DNA of 64,000 bases from Salinilacihabitans rarus (GTDB lineage: Archaea; Halobacteriota; Halobacteria; Halobacteriales; Natrialbaceae), in contig NZ_CP100762.1 of assembly GCF_024296665.1 (NCBI RefSeq), positions 1,302,001 through 1,366,000 of the forward strand, read 5' to 3'. Each line of letters starts with the position of its first letter. Within the stretch, counting starts at the first letter, position 1. The position numbers were made by a program, and so were the translations under genes. Below the pieces are notes generated by a model. The model was given only the letters and a program-made list of their open reading frames with translations. It was not told where the DNA came from and made no database searches. This document shows positions 35,256 through 43,903 of this stretch, one piece after another.

Positions 35256-36916
35256 CGCCCGAACTCGATCTCGACCGCGAGGCGTTCGTCGACCTCGCCG
35301 GGTCGAACGACGAGCGACCGGTCGTCGTCCGCGCGACGGCGACGCTCGACGTCGACACGACGCCGCTGTCGGCCTACGCCGCGCTGACCGGTCGCGCCGA
35401 CGCCGCGACGGGGCACTCGCCGTACGCCTTCCTGCTCGAGAGCGCCGAGAAGACCGCGTCGACCGACCCCGACGGCGCCTTCCGCCCGAGTTCCGCAGAC
35501 GCCGACCGCCACGCGCGGTTCTCCTACGTCGGCTACGACCCCGAGGCCGTCGTCACGGTGGGGCCGGAGGGGACGACGATCGAACCCCTCTCGGCCGACG
35601 CGCCGGTCGACTCGATGGCGGCCGACGAGGACGGCGACGTCGTCGACGCGCTGCGGGCGGCGCTGCCGGACGCTCGCCTCGCGAACGTCCCCGACCGCGA
35701 GCGCCAGCACCTGGAGGGGGGGCTCGTCGGCTTTCTCGCCTACGACGCCGTCTACGACCTCTGGCTCGAGGAGGTCGGCCTCGAACGGCCCGACTCGCGG
35801 TTCCCGGACGCGCAGTTCGTCCTGACGACGAAGACGGTCACCTTCGACGACCGCGAGGGGACCGTCTCGCTCGCGTTCACGCCGCTGCTGGAGGCCGGCG
35901 ACGACGCCGGCGCGGTCTACGACGACCTCGAAGCCGAGGCCGCGCGGGTCCGGGAGGCCCTCGCCGCCGACGCCGCGTTCGAGGCGGGCGGGTTCGTCCG
36001 CGGCGAGGAGACCGCCGGCTCCCGCGAGGACTACGAGGAGAGCGTCCGCCGGGCGAAGGCGCACGTCCTCGACGGCGACATCTACCAAGGCGTGATTTCG
36101 CGCACGCGCGAGATCACCGGCGAGGTCGACCCGCTCGCGTTCTACGAGTCGCTACGGGCGGTCAACCCCTCGCCGTACATGTACCTGCTCGAGCACGACG
36201 ACCTGACCGTCGTCGGCGCGAGCCCCGAGACGCTCGTCTCGGTGCGCGGGCGCGAGGTGATGTCGAACCCGATCGCGGGCACCTGCGACCGCGGGTTGAG
36301 TCCGGTCGAGGATCGCCGGCTGGCGGGCGAGATGCTCGCCGACGGGAAGGAGCGCGCCGAGCACACGATGCTGGTCGACCTCGCGCGAAACGACGTCCGC
36401 CGGGTCGCCGAACCGGGGTCGGTGCGCGTCGAGGAGTTCATGAACGTCCTCAAGTACAGCCACGTCCAGCACATCGAGTCGACGGTGACCGGTCGGCTGG
36501 CCGAGGACGCGGACGCCTTCGACGCCACCCGGGCCGCGTTCCCCGCGGGCACCCTCTCGGGGGCGCCGAAGGTCCGCGCGATGGAGATCATCGACGACCT
36601 CGAAGCCGAACCCCGCGGGCTGTACGGCGGGGGCGTCGGCTACTACTCGTGGACCGGCGACGCCGATTTCGCGATCGTGATCCGGACGGCGACGGTCGAA
36701 GGCGGCGCGGCGCACGCCGCGGACGAGCGAGCGGGGGACCCGCGGGCCGAGGGCGAACTGGACCGGATCACCGTCCGCGCGGGCGCCGGCCTCGTCGCCG
36801 ACAGCGACCCGGCCGCGGAGTACGAGGAGACCGAGAAGAAGATGGGCGGCGTGCTGGCGGCGCTCGAACGGATCGAGGAGGCGCCGGCGGCCGACGCGCC
36901 GGAGGTGAGTCGGTGA
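35252..36916 (+). CDS. trpE: Anthranilate synthase component I
   Basis: A 554-residue chorismate-binding enzyme that makes anthranilate with TrpG-supplied ammonia. The N-terminal LLES motif (residues 61-64) matches the tryptophan feedback site of TrpE. The C-terminal core has DIYQGVISR, NPIAGTCDRG, LVDLARNDVRRV and ITVRAGAGLVADSDP. It overlaps trpF (ATGA) and trpG (GTGA). Feedback inhibition by tryptophan is therefore likely. Confidence 0.95.
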   Translation: MTPELDLDREAFVDLAGSNDERPVVVRATATLDVDTTPLSAYAALTGRADAATGHSPYAFLLESAEKTASTDPDGAFRPSSADADRHARFSYVGYDPEAVVTVGPEGTTIEPLSADAPVDSMAADEDGDVVDALRAALPDARLANVPDRERQHLEGGLVGFLAYDAVYDLWLEEVGLERPDSRFPDAQFVLTTKTVTFDDREGTVSLAFTPLLEAGDDAGAVYDDLEAEAARVREALAADAAFEAGGFVRGEETAGSREDYEESVRRAKAHVLDGDIYQGVISRTREITGEVDPLAFYESLRAVNPSPYMYLLEHDDLTVVGASPETLVSVRGREVMSNPIAGTCDRGLSPVEDRRLAGEMLADGKERAEHTMLVDLARNDVRRVAEPGSVRVEEFMNVLKYSHVQHIESTVTGRLAEDADAFDATRAAFPAGTLSGAPKVRAMEIIDDLEAEPRGLYGGGVGYYSWTGDADFAIVIRTATVEGGAAHAADERAGDPRAEGELDRITVRAGAGLVADSDPAAEYEETEKKMGGVLAALERIEEAPAADAPEVSR

Positions 36917-37533
36917 CGGCCCGACGCGGCGCGCCCCGTGACGGCGAGTCACGTCGTCCGCGCGTGTTGTTCGTCGACAACTTCGACTCGTTTACCTACA
37001 ACCTCGTCGAGTACGTGGGCGAGGCCGCCGAGACCGAGGTACTCAAGAACACGGCCTCGCTCGCCGACGTCCGCGAGGTCGACCCGGACGCCATCGTGGT
37101 CAGCCCGGGGCCCGGCCACCCGAAGAACGACCGCGACGTGGGCGTGACGACGGCCGTCCTCCGCGAGGTCAGCCCGGCGGTGCCGACGCTCGGGGTCTGT
37201 CTCGGCCTCGAAGCGGCCGTCTACGCCTACGGCGGGGCGGTGGGCCGCGCGCCGGCGCCGGTCCACGGCAAGGCGTCGGCGGTCGACCACGACGGCGAGG
37301 GCGTCTTCGCCGGCCTCGAACCGGGCTTTCGCGCCGGCCGGTACCACTCGCTGGTCGCGACGGAGGTGCCGGACTGCTTCGAGGTGACGGCGACCGCCGA
37401 CCACGCGGGCGAGACGCTCGTGATGGGGATCAGACACCGCGAGCACCCGATCGAGTGCGTACAGTTTCACCCGGAGAGCGTGCTGACGGCCGCGGGCCAC
37501 GACCTGATCGAGAACTTCCTCGCGAGCGTCTGA
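36913..37533 (+). CDS. trpG: Anthranilate synthase component II (glutamine amidotransferase)
   Basis: A 206-residue class I glutaminase starting at GTG that overlaps the trpE stop. The catalytic Cys96 is in GVCLGLEAAV, and the His/Glu pair is in VQFHPES near the end. DNFDSFTYNLVEY and SPGPGHP are family hallmarks. The usual GHQ after the cysteine is replaced by GLE, a deviation worth noting. It ends the operon; trpCBA are not in the window. Confidence 0.94.
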   Translation: MTARRGAPRDGESRRPRVLFVDNFDSFTYNLVEYVGEAAETEVLKNTASLADVREVDPDAIVVSPGPGHPKNDRDVGVTTAVLREVSPAVPTLGVCLGLEAAVYAYGGAVGRAPAPVHGKASAVDHDGEGVFAGLEPGFRAGRYHSLVATEVPDCFEVTATADHAGETLVMGIRHREHPIECVQFHPESVLTAAGHDLIENFLASV

Positions 37534-37557
37534 GGGCGCGAAAACGAGCGGCCGGCG

Positions 37558-37731
37558 TCAGGGACTGACGATGCCGGCGGCGTAGAGGGCGGCGAGGACG
37601 ACGGCGGCGACGAGTCCGAGCCGAACCGCGAGTTTGACCGCGACCTTGATCGCCGTGACGACGACGGCGAACGCGGCGAGAGCGACGAGCACGAGGAGGA
37701 TCGTCGAACCGGAAGTGAGTGGGTCGACCAT
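37558..37731 (-). CDS. Small membrane protein
   Basis: A 57-residue protein of two hydrophobic helices separated by a short lysine-bearing turn (TAIKVAVKLAVRLG). The ATG at 37731 precedes GSTILLVLVALAAFAVVV. It converges with trpG, 24 bases between stops. No homologue is recognised. Composition and length are consistent with a real small membrane protein. Confidence 0.55.
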   Translation of the reverse strand: MVDPLTSGSTILLVLVALAAFAVVVTAIKVAVKLAVRLGLVAAVVLAALYAAGIVSP

Positions 37732-38148
37732 ACCAGTAAGCGGGCGCCCCGACGACGTAATCTTTCCGGGTAACGTGAAAGAAAAGCTGCGGTGAACGTC
37801 CGCCGGATCGACCGCGCCGGTCCCGGCTACAACGTTAACCGCCTCGGGGACGTAGTTCGGAGCAGTGACCGACCGCACCGGGGTGGAGTCGGAAGCGCCC
37901 GCCGGCGGCGAGCGGCCGCCGGGTCAGCGTGCGTGTGTGATCAGCGCTCATCACTTTCAGATCGCTCTGAAAATCATTAATAGCATCGCCATCGTAGCCG
38001 TTTACGGACGCGAACGCGGCCGTTTCGGCCGACGTCCCGAGAGGCCGATACGTTGAGCGTGAGAGACGTCTATACAAGTGAGATTGTACTAGGACAACCA
38101 AACCAGTTGCTTTATGGGGGATGCACGATTACCGAACCTTCGCCACGA
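37732..38148 (+). promoter_or_regulatory. nrdJ upstream region with TATA-like element
   Basis: 417 bp before the leader ORF. A TATA-like GCTTTATG at 38109-38116 would set transcription near 38138, just before the leader ORF. The rest is mixed, with an A+T-rich patch near 37970-37985 (AAAATCATTAATAG). No cobalamin riboswitch-like structure or NrdR box was recognised. Confidence 0.4.
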
Positions 38149-38226
38149 ATGATGCGAGCCAGCACCCGGACCCACGACAGAATCGCCGGCCGGCGCCGTG
38201 CCGCGCCTGAGGTGATCCGCGCATGA
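38149..38226 (+). CDS. Candidate leader ORF overlapping nrdJ
   Basis: A 25-codon frame (ATG ATG CGA...) whose TGA overlaps the nrdJ ATG as ATGA. The peptide is strongly basic (MMRASTRTHDRIAGRRRAA...), unlike the acidic proteome. It sits about 33-40 bases after a TATA-like element, so it would be the first start codon of a near-leaderless message. It could be a leader controlling nrdJ translation or a chance frame. Confidence 0.35.
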   Translation: MMRASTRTHDRIAGRRRAAPEVIRA

Positions 38227-41200
38227 GCGGCTCAGACCTCTCCGCGGACGAGATCACGCTGCCGATCAAGCGCACCGAGGGGGAGACGCTCGAAGAGCGC
38301 ATGACGGCCAACGCCTACCACAACATCCTGCCCGCCCGGTACCTGCGCAGGGGCGCCGACGGGAACCTCGTCGAGACCCAGGAGGAACTCTTCGAGCGCG
38401 TCGGCAAGAACATCGCCCTCGCGGAAGTCGTCTACGAGGCCGACAACCGCGACGTCGAGGTCACCGTCACGCCGGATCAGTTGAAGCCGAACCACCCGCG
38501 ACGGGACGAACTCGCCGCGGAGGTCTTCGGCGAGGGGACGACCGTCGACGACGACGTCGAGGTCGAACTGACGGAGCGAAACGTCAACAAGTTCGCCTAC
38601 GACACCGTCGTTCCCGACCTCCCCGACGAGATCCGCGAGCACGTCGAGGACGTCGCCGAGACGTTCATCGAGGGGATGGAGACGCTCTCTTTCATGCCGA
38701 ACTCGCCGACGCTGATGAACGCGGGCGACGAACTCCAGCAGCTCTCGGCGTGTTTCGTCATGTCTCCGGACGACGACCTCTCCGACATCCACGAGACGGC
38801 CAAGGAGGCCGCCGAGGTCTTCCAGTCCGGCGGCGGCGTCGGCTACGGCTTCTGGCAACTGCGCCCGTACGGCGACGCGGTCGGCTCGACCGGCGGCATC
38901 GCCTCCGGGCCGATCACCTTCATGCGGACCTACGATCAGCTCTGCGAGACCATCGCCCAGGGCGGCACCCGGCGGGGCGCCCAGATGGGCATCATGCGCG
39001 TCTCACACCCCGACGTCATCGAGTTCATCCACGCGAAGAACAAGGACGTCTCGCTGGCCCACTGTCTCCGACTGAACGACCCCGACGACTACACCTACAC
39101 CACGTTCGCCGAGGCCCTCGAGGAGGCTCGCGACCTGATCGACGAGGACGGCCGCGTTCCGAAGCACCTCCGCAACGCCGTCGAGGGCCACCTCTCTAAC
39201 TTCAACATCTCGGTCGGCGTCACCGACGCGTTCATGGAGGCGCTGGGCAACGACGAGGAGTACACGTTCACCAACCCGCGTACGGGCGAACCGCACGTCG
39301 CCACCGAGGAGACAAAGGAGATGTACGAGCGCTACGGCCTCGGCGAGTACGTCGAGGTCGGCGAGGAACTCTCCGTGCCCGCCGAGGTCGTCTGGGAGCG
39401 CATCGTCGAGGGCGCCCACGAGAACGGCGAACCCGGCGTGATCTACCTCGAACGGGTGAACAAGGAACACTCCTTCGACGTCGAGAAACACCCCGATCAC
39501 CGGATCAAGGCGACGAACCCCTGCGTCACCGGTGACACGCTCATCAGTACGGAACACGGGTTGATTCCTGCCGAGGAACTGTACGAGCAGGGCGTCGTAA
39601 CTGACGTCGTCGTCGATGGTCGGCTTAGCGAAGACACCGTCAAAGAAGCGAGTAGCGTCTTCAAGACCGGTGAGAAGGACGTCTACAAACTCACGACCGA
39701 GGAAGGATACGAACTCCGGCTCACCGCCGACCACCGCGTCATGACCAACGACGGATGGGTCGAAGCTAGCGAACTTGAGACCGGTGACACGGTCCACGTC
39801 CAGAACCGGAAAGGATCGTTCGGCCGGCACGGCACTGCCGAGGAAGGACGTGTACTCGGTTGGCTCGTCGGAGACGGTCACTTCAAGCACGGTGAAGAAC
39901 GCGCAGTGTTGAACTTCTACGATGAGGACTGCGAACTCTCCGAGCGCTTCGCCGAGGACGTCAACGACGCCGTTCGCGACCCGATCGGAAACGCGAACTA
40001 CGACGTCGGCGTCTGTCAGATACAGCGTCCCGAAGAATACCGGGGTGTCGACGCTCGAGAGGAGCGTGTCCGATCTATTCGCCTCTACGAACTCGCCGAG
40101 GAAGCCGGGCTCGTCGAGGATAAACACCAGGTTCCCGACGCCGTCTTCCGCGGCAGCGAGGAGATGGCCCGTGGGTTCCTACAGGCGCTGTTCACAGCCG
40201 ACGGCGGAGTCCAGGGAACCGTCGAAAAGGGTGTCTCGGTTCGACTCTCGAGTTCGGATCGCGATCTGTTGGTCGACGTCCAACAACTCCTGCTCAACTT
40301 TGGTATTGCGAGCAAGATTTATGACGAGCGACGCGAGGAGGGGACGAAGGCACTTCCAGACGGAAATGGCGGCACGAAAGAGTACAACATCCGTGCCCAA
40401 CACGACCTCGTCATCGCGAAGGACAACCTCGTCCGATTCCGGGAGGTAATCGGATTCCTTCTCGAGTCGAAGAACGAGGCCCTCGACGAGCGACTCGACG
40501 CGTACGACCGCGGTCCATACGGTGAGCGGTTCGAAGCGACCGTCGAGTCCGTCGAGTACGACGGCCATGAAGCGGTGTACGACCTGACCGAACCGGACAC
40601 CCACTCGTTCCTCGCCAACGGTCTCGTCGTCCACAACTGCGGTGAGCAGCCCCTCGAGGAGTACGAGGCCTGCAACCTCGGGCACATCAACCTCTCGACG
40701 CTCGCGGACTTCGACGCACCGGACTGGCGCGTCTGGTCCGAGGAGCACGCCGACGAGTACGACTCGCGGGAAGAAGCCGTCGAGGCGTTCCTCGAGGAGG
40801 CCATCGACTGGGCGGAGTTCGACGAGCGCATCGAGTACGGCACCCGCTTCCTCGAGAACGTCGTCACGATGTCGGACTTCCCGGTCGAGGAGATCGAGGC
40901 GACCGTCCGCCGGATGCGCAAGATCGGGCTCGGCGTCATGGGGCTGGCCCAGCTGTACATCCAGCTCGGCATCGAGTACGGCAGCGAGGAGGGCAACGAG
41001 GTCGCCCGCCAGCTGATGACCCACATCAACCACGGGTCGAAGTGGACGAGCCACGAACTCGCGAAAGAGCGCGGCTCGTTCGACGACTGGGACGAGTCGA
41101 AGTACGCCGACCCGACCGAGTACCGCGAGTGGTTCGAGCGCCAGACCGGCCTCGACGCCGACGAGTGGGCCGAGGGCTTCCCCGTCCGCAACCACAACAC

Positions 41201-42443
41201 GACGACCATCGCGCCCACGGGCACCACGTCGATGGTCGGCAACACCACCGGCGGCTGTGAGCCCATCTACAACGTCGCCTACTACAAGAACGTCACCGAC
41301 GACGTCCAGGGCGAGGAGATGCTCGTCGAGTTCGACGACTACTTCCTGCGCACGCTGGAGGCAAACGGTATCGACGTCGAGGCCGCGAAACGCGAGGCCC
41401 AGGAACAGATGGCCAGCAACGAGTTCGACGGCGTCGAGGGCCTGGAGACGGTACCGGACGCCATCGGCGAACTGTTCGTCATCACCTCGGACCTCTCGGC
41501 GAAAGAACACGCGGCCGTCCAGTGTGCCTGTCAGGTGGGCGTCGACTCCGCCATCTCGAAGACGGTCAACGCGCCCAACGACTCCACGCTCGAGGACGCC
41601 AAGGAGGTCTTCGAGTGGGTCTACGAGCACGGCGGGAAGGGCGTCACCTACTACCGCGACGGCACCCGCTCGAAGCAGGTGCTGACCACGCGCGCGGACA
41701 ACGCCGAGTTCGCCGACGAGGACGAGGCCGCCGCGGCCATCGTCGAGCAGATCACCGAGGTGTTCGGCAGCGTGGAGACGTTCCTCGAAAACGAGGACGT
41801 CCGGGCCGCCGCCGGCGGCGACCTCGGGTCGCTGTTCGACGGCGTCGAGCCGGCCGACTACGCGGAGAAGCGCCCGCGGCCGGACACCCTCCACGGCGTG
41901 AGCCAGCGCATCGACACCGGCTACGGCAAGGTCTACATCACGATCAACGAGGACCCCGAGACGGGCGAGCCGTTCGAGCTGTTCGCGAACACGGGCAACA
42001 GCGGCGGCTTCACCGGCTCGTTCACCGAGGCGCTCGCGAAGACAATCTCCGTCGCGCTGCGCTCGGGCGTCGACCCCTACGAGATCGTCGACAAACTCGA
42101 GGGGATCCGCTCGCCGAAGGTGGCCTGGGACAAAGGCGAGCAGATCCAGTCGATCCCGGACGCGTTCGGGACGGCGCTCCGGCGCTACCTCGACGACGAG
42201 ATCGACAAGCCCTACCCGCGCCAGCAGACCCTCGAGGAGTCCGCCGACGCCGAGGAGGCCGTCGGACACGAGGGTCACGAGACCGACGGCGGCGCGGCGA
42301 CCGAGTCCGCCGGCGCCCGCGACGCGACCCAGGACCTCATCGACGCCGGCGAGTCGCCGGAGTGTCCCTCCTGTGGCTCGCTGTCGCTGTACTACTCCGA
42401 GGGCTGCAAGACCTGCGAGTCCTGTGGCTGGTCGGAGTGTTGA
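38223..42443 (+). CDS. nrdJ: Adenosylcobalamin-dependent ribonucleotide reductase, class II, with intein
   Basis: A 1406-residue precursor; the spliced enzyme is about 1034 residues. It makes deoxyribonucleotides using coenzyme B12. Core signatures are QLSACFVMSPDDD, SGGGVGYGFW, the split NP-CGEQPL active site and EACNLGHINLS, followed by the NTTGGCEPIYN and PTGTTSMVGN stretches. The C-terminus has zinc-ribbon cysteines (CPSCG, CKTCESCG) used for reductant transfer. An intein (residues 434-805) interrupts NP|CGEQ. The gene overlaps the basic leader ORF at its start. Essential under aerobic and anaerobic growth, so intein splicing must be efficient. Confidence 0.95.
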   Translation: MSGSDLSADEITLPIKRTEGETLEERMTANAYHNILPARYLRRGADGNLVETQEELFERVGKNIALAEVVYEADNRDVEVTVTPDQLKPNHPRRDELAAEVFGEGTTVDDDVEVELTERNVNKFAYDTVVPDLPDEIREHVEDVAETFIEGMETLSFMPNSPTLMNAGDELQQLSACFVMSPDDDLSDIHETAKEAAEVFQSGGGVGYGFWQLRPYGDAVGSTGGIASGPITFMRTYDQLCETIAQGGTRRGAQMGIMRVSHPDVIEFIHAKNKDVSLAHCLRLNDPDDYTYTTFAEALEEARDLIDEDGRVPKHLRNAVEGHLSNFNISVGVTDAFMEALGNDEEYTFTNPRTGEPHVATEETKEMYERYGLGEYVEVGEELSVPAEVVWERIVEGAHENGEPGVIYLERVNKEHSFDVEKHPDHRIKATNPCVTGDTLISTEHGLIPAEELYEQGVVTDVVVDGRLSEDTVKEASSVFKTGEKDVYKLTTEEGYELRLTADHRVMTNDGWVEASELETGDTVHVQNRKGSFGRHGTAEEGRVLGWLVGDGHFKHGEERAVLNFYDEDCELSERFAEDVNDAVRDPIGNANYDVGVCQIQRPEEYRGVDAREERVRSIRLYELAEEAGLVEDKHQVPDAVFRGSEEMARGFLQALFTADGGVQGTVEKGVSVRLSSSDRDLLVDVQQLLLNFGIASKIYDERREEGTKALPDGNGGTKEYNIRAQHDLVIAKDNLVRFREVIGFLLESKNEALDERLDAYDRGPYGERFEATVESVEYDGHEAVYDLTEPDTHSFLANGLVVHNCGEQPLEEYEACNLGHINLSTLADFDAPDWRVWSEEHADEYDSREEAVEAFLEEAIDWAEFDERIEYGTRFLENVVTMSDFPVEEIEATVRRMRKIGLGVMGLAQLYIQLGIEYGSEEGNEVARQLMTHINHGSKWTSHELAKERGSFDDWDESKYADPTEYREWFERQTGLDADEWAEGFPVRNHNTTTIAPTGTTSMVGNTTGGCEPIYNVAYYKNVTDDVQGEEMLVEFDDYFLRTLEANGIDVEAAKREAQEQMASNEFDGVEGLETVPDAIGELFVITSDLSAKEHAAVQCACQVGVDSAISKTVNAPNDSTLEDAKEVFEWVYEHGGKGVTYYRDGTRSKQVLTTRADNAEFADEDEAAAAIVEQITEVFGSVETFLENEDVRAAAGGDLGSLFDGVEPADYAEKRPRPDTLHGVSQRIDTGYGKVYITINEDPETGEPFELFANTGNSGGFTGSFTEALAKTISVALRSGVDPYEIVDKLEGIRSPKVAWDKGEQIQSIPDAFGTALRRYLDDEIDKPYPRQQTLEESADAEEAVGHEGHETDGGAATESAGARDATQDLIDAGESPECPSCGSLSLYYSEGCKTCESCGWSEC
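39522..40637 (+). other. Intein in NrdJ with LAGLIDADG homing endonuclease domain
   Basis: 372 residues from Cys434 (CVTGDTLIS, block A) to the His-Asn end (SFLANGLVVHN), with Cys806 as the next extein residue. Block B is LTADHRVM. Two LAGLIDADG-type motifs, LGWLVGDGH (about residue 544) and GFLQALFTADGG (about 650), mark a homing endonuclease. All splicing residues are present: Cys1, TxxH, penultimate His, Asn and Cys+1. Codon use looks slightly less G+C-rich than the flanking exteins, as expected for a mobile insert. Confidence 0.92.
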
Positions 42444-42546
42444 GCCGCTGAGCCGCTGAACTGACCGCGGTTCGAACGTTCCGGTCCGCCCGTCGAGTTT
42501 TCCGCCGACCCGAACGCTTAGCAAGCGCCGTCGCAAACGTCGAGTG

Positions 42547-42723
42547 ATGAGCGACGACGGCGGGGCGGACGACGGCCCCGAGGGAACCGGCGCGACCGGC
42601 GGGACCGCCGTCGGCGGGGCGCCGACCTGCCCGTTCTGCGAGGCCCCGCTGTACGAGCGTCACTGCAAGTACGTCTGCCCGCAACACGGCGTCGTCGTCG
42701 ACTGCAGCGACCCGTTCCGCTGA
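42547..42723 (+). CDS. Small zinc-finger protein
   Basis: A 58-residue protein. The first 26 residues are disordered and Gly/Asp/Thr-rich, followed by CPFCEAPLYERHCKYVCPQHG and a terminal VVVDC. Cys/His pairs fit one or two zinc sites. It lies 104 bases after nrdJ on the same strand. Haloarchaea carry many such mini zinc-finger proteins, with mostly unknown roles. Confidence 0.75.
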   Translation: MSDDGGADDGPEGTGATGGTAVGGAPTCPFCEAPLYERHCKYVCPQHGVVVDCSDPFR

Positions 42724-42727
42724 CGGA

Positions 42728-43438
42728 TCAGCCGGACTCCGAGAGGCGGGTGCGGGCGACGCGGTAGGCGGGACCGGCGAGCAACAGGGCGGCGGCGAAC
42801 GCACACGCCGCGGCCAGCGAGGTCCCGAGGTCGCCGACGCCGTCGGTCGCGATCGTCGACGCGGAGGCGCCGACGGCGACGGCGGCGACCGTCCACGGTA
42901 GTTCGCCAACCGCGGTCCCGACGAGGAACTGCCCGATAGAGACGTCGCTGGCGGCCGCCGCGACCGTCGCGACGTCCGAGGGGATCGGCGCCAGCCGCGA
43001 GGCCGTCACGCCCCGGATCGGCCCCGCGGCGTCGTAGTACCGGCGGGCGACGTCGCCGGCGGCTTCGAGGCGGCCCGCGACCGGTCCGGACGGGAGGTCG
43101 CGACTCGCCGCGTCCGGCGCGACCGGATCGGCGGCCAGTCGTCCGGCGACGACGAAGACCGGCGTGACGGTCGCGAGCACGCCCGCGAGCGCCACCGGGA
43201 CGCCGAGGATCGCGCCGTAGCCGAAGCCGACGACGGCCGCCAGCGGCGTCGTCGGCCACGCGAACAGCGGCCGGAGGAGGTAGAGGGCGGCGACGAGGAG
43301 GCCGAACCGCAGCGGGTCGTCGGCCAGCGACTCGACCGTCGCGAACGTCGCCGCCGGCGAGGCGACGAGGTTCGCCGCGAGGACGACGCCCACGAGGGCC
43401 GCCGCGACGAACCGCCGGGAGGGAAGCGACGGCGCCAT
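42728..43438 (-). CDS. TVP38/TMEM64 (DedA-like) membrane protein
   Basis: A 236-residue integral membrane protein starting at MAPSLPSRRF. It has about five hydrophobic helices and the family's central region with FGYGAILGVPVALAG and SRLAPIPSDV, where the Pro-Ile-Pro pattern is characteristic. Related VTT proteins move or flip lipids across membranes. It converges on the zinc-finger gene, four bases apart. Specific lipid unknown. Confidence 0.78.
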   Translation of the reverse strand: MAPSLPSRRFVAAALVGVVLAANLVASPAATFATVESLADDPLRFGLLVAALYLLRPLFAWPTTPLAAVVGFGYGAILGVPVALAGVLATVTPVFVVAGRLAADPVAPDAASRDLPSGPVAGRLEAAGDVARRYYDAAGPIRGVTASRLAPIPSDVATVAAAASDVSIGQFLVGTAVGELPWTVAAVAVGASASTIATDGVGDLGTSLAAACAFAAALLLAGPAYRVARTRLSESG

Positions 43439-43542
43439 CGGGTCGGCTTCGAAGCCGGGGACTGAAATCTTTGTGACTCGCCGGCGCCCGGACCTGAGCG
43501 GGGTCACAACGCTTATCAGCGTCGGCGGGACAGGACGAACCG

Positions 43543-43902
43543 ATGGCCGAGGACGACCGCGTCGAGCGCGGGCTGGCGCTGCTCGCCCGCCTCGAACACG
43601 AGTCGTTGTCGCTCGCCGAAGTCGTCGACCGGATCGAGACGGTGACGACCGACCCGACGGTGACGCGGACGATCCTCGATCGGGCCGAACTCCGGGGCAT
43701 CATCGAACGCGAGGACGGGATCGTCCGCCCGAAGAGCCGCCAGTACGTCCGGTTCGGGCGAGACGTGATCACGAAGGAAGGCGAGTTCTCCTGTCGGCGC
43801 TGCGGGTCGAGCCTCTCGACGGGCTACTTCATTCGGGTGGACGCCGGCGAGATCGGGCCGTTCGGCTCCTCGTGTATCAGGAAAGTGACCGGCAGGGAGT
43901 AG
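43543..43902 (+). CDS. DUF5830-type winged-helix and zinc-ribbon protein
   Basis: A 119-residue protein. Residues 1-70 form a helical winged-helix-like domain (LAEVVDRIETVTTDPTVTRT), and residues 80-119 carry CRRCGSSLSTGYF and SSCIRKV, fitting a zinc ribbon. It looks like a transcription regulator or RNA-binding protein specific to haloarchaea. Family name given from memory, function unknown. Confidence 0.65.
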   Translation: MAEDDRVERGLALLARLEHESLSLAEVVDRIETVTTDPTVTRTILDRAELRGIIEREDGIVRPKSRQYVRFGRDVITKEGEFSCRRCGSSLSTGYFIRVDAGEIGPFGSSCIRKVTGRE

Positions 43903-43903
43903 T

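Noticed and set aside
37732-38148. Cobalamin riboswitch before the B12-dependent reductase
   Set aside because: I looked for the conserved B12-box style core and saw none; the region is not strongly structured by eye.
40179-42536. 785-codon minus-strand frame opposite nrdJ
   Set aside because: Antisense shadow caused by G+C-rich third positions; no motif, and the plus-strand gene is unmistakable.
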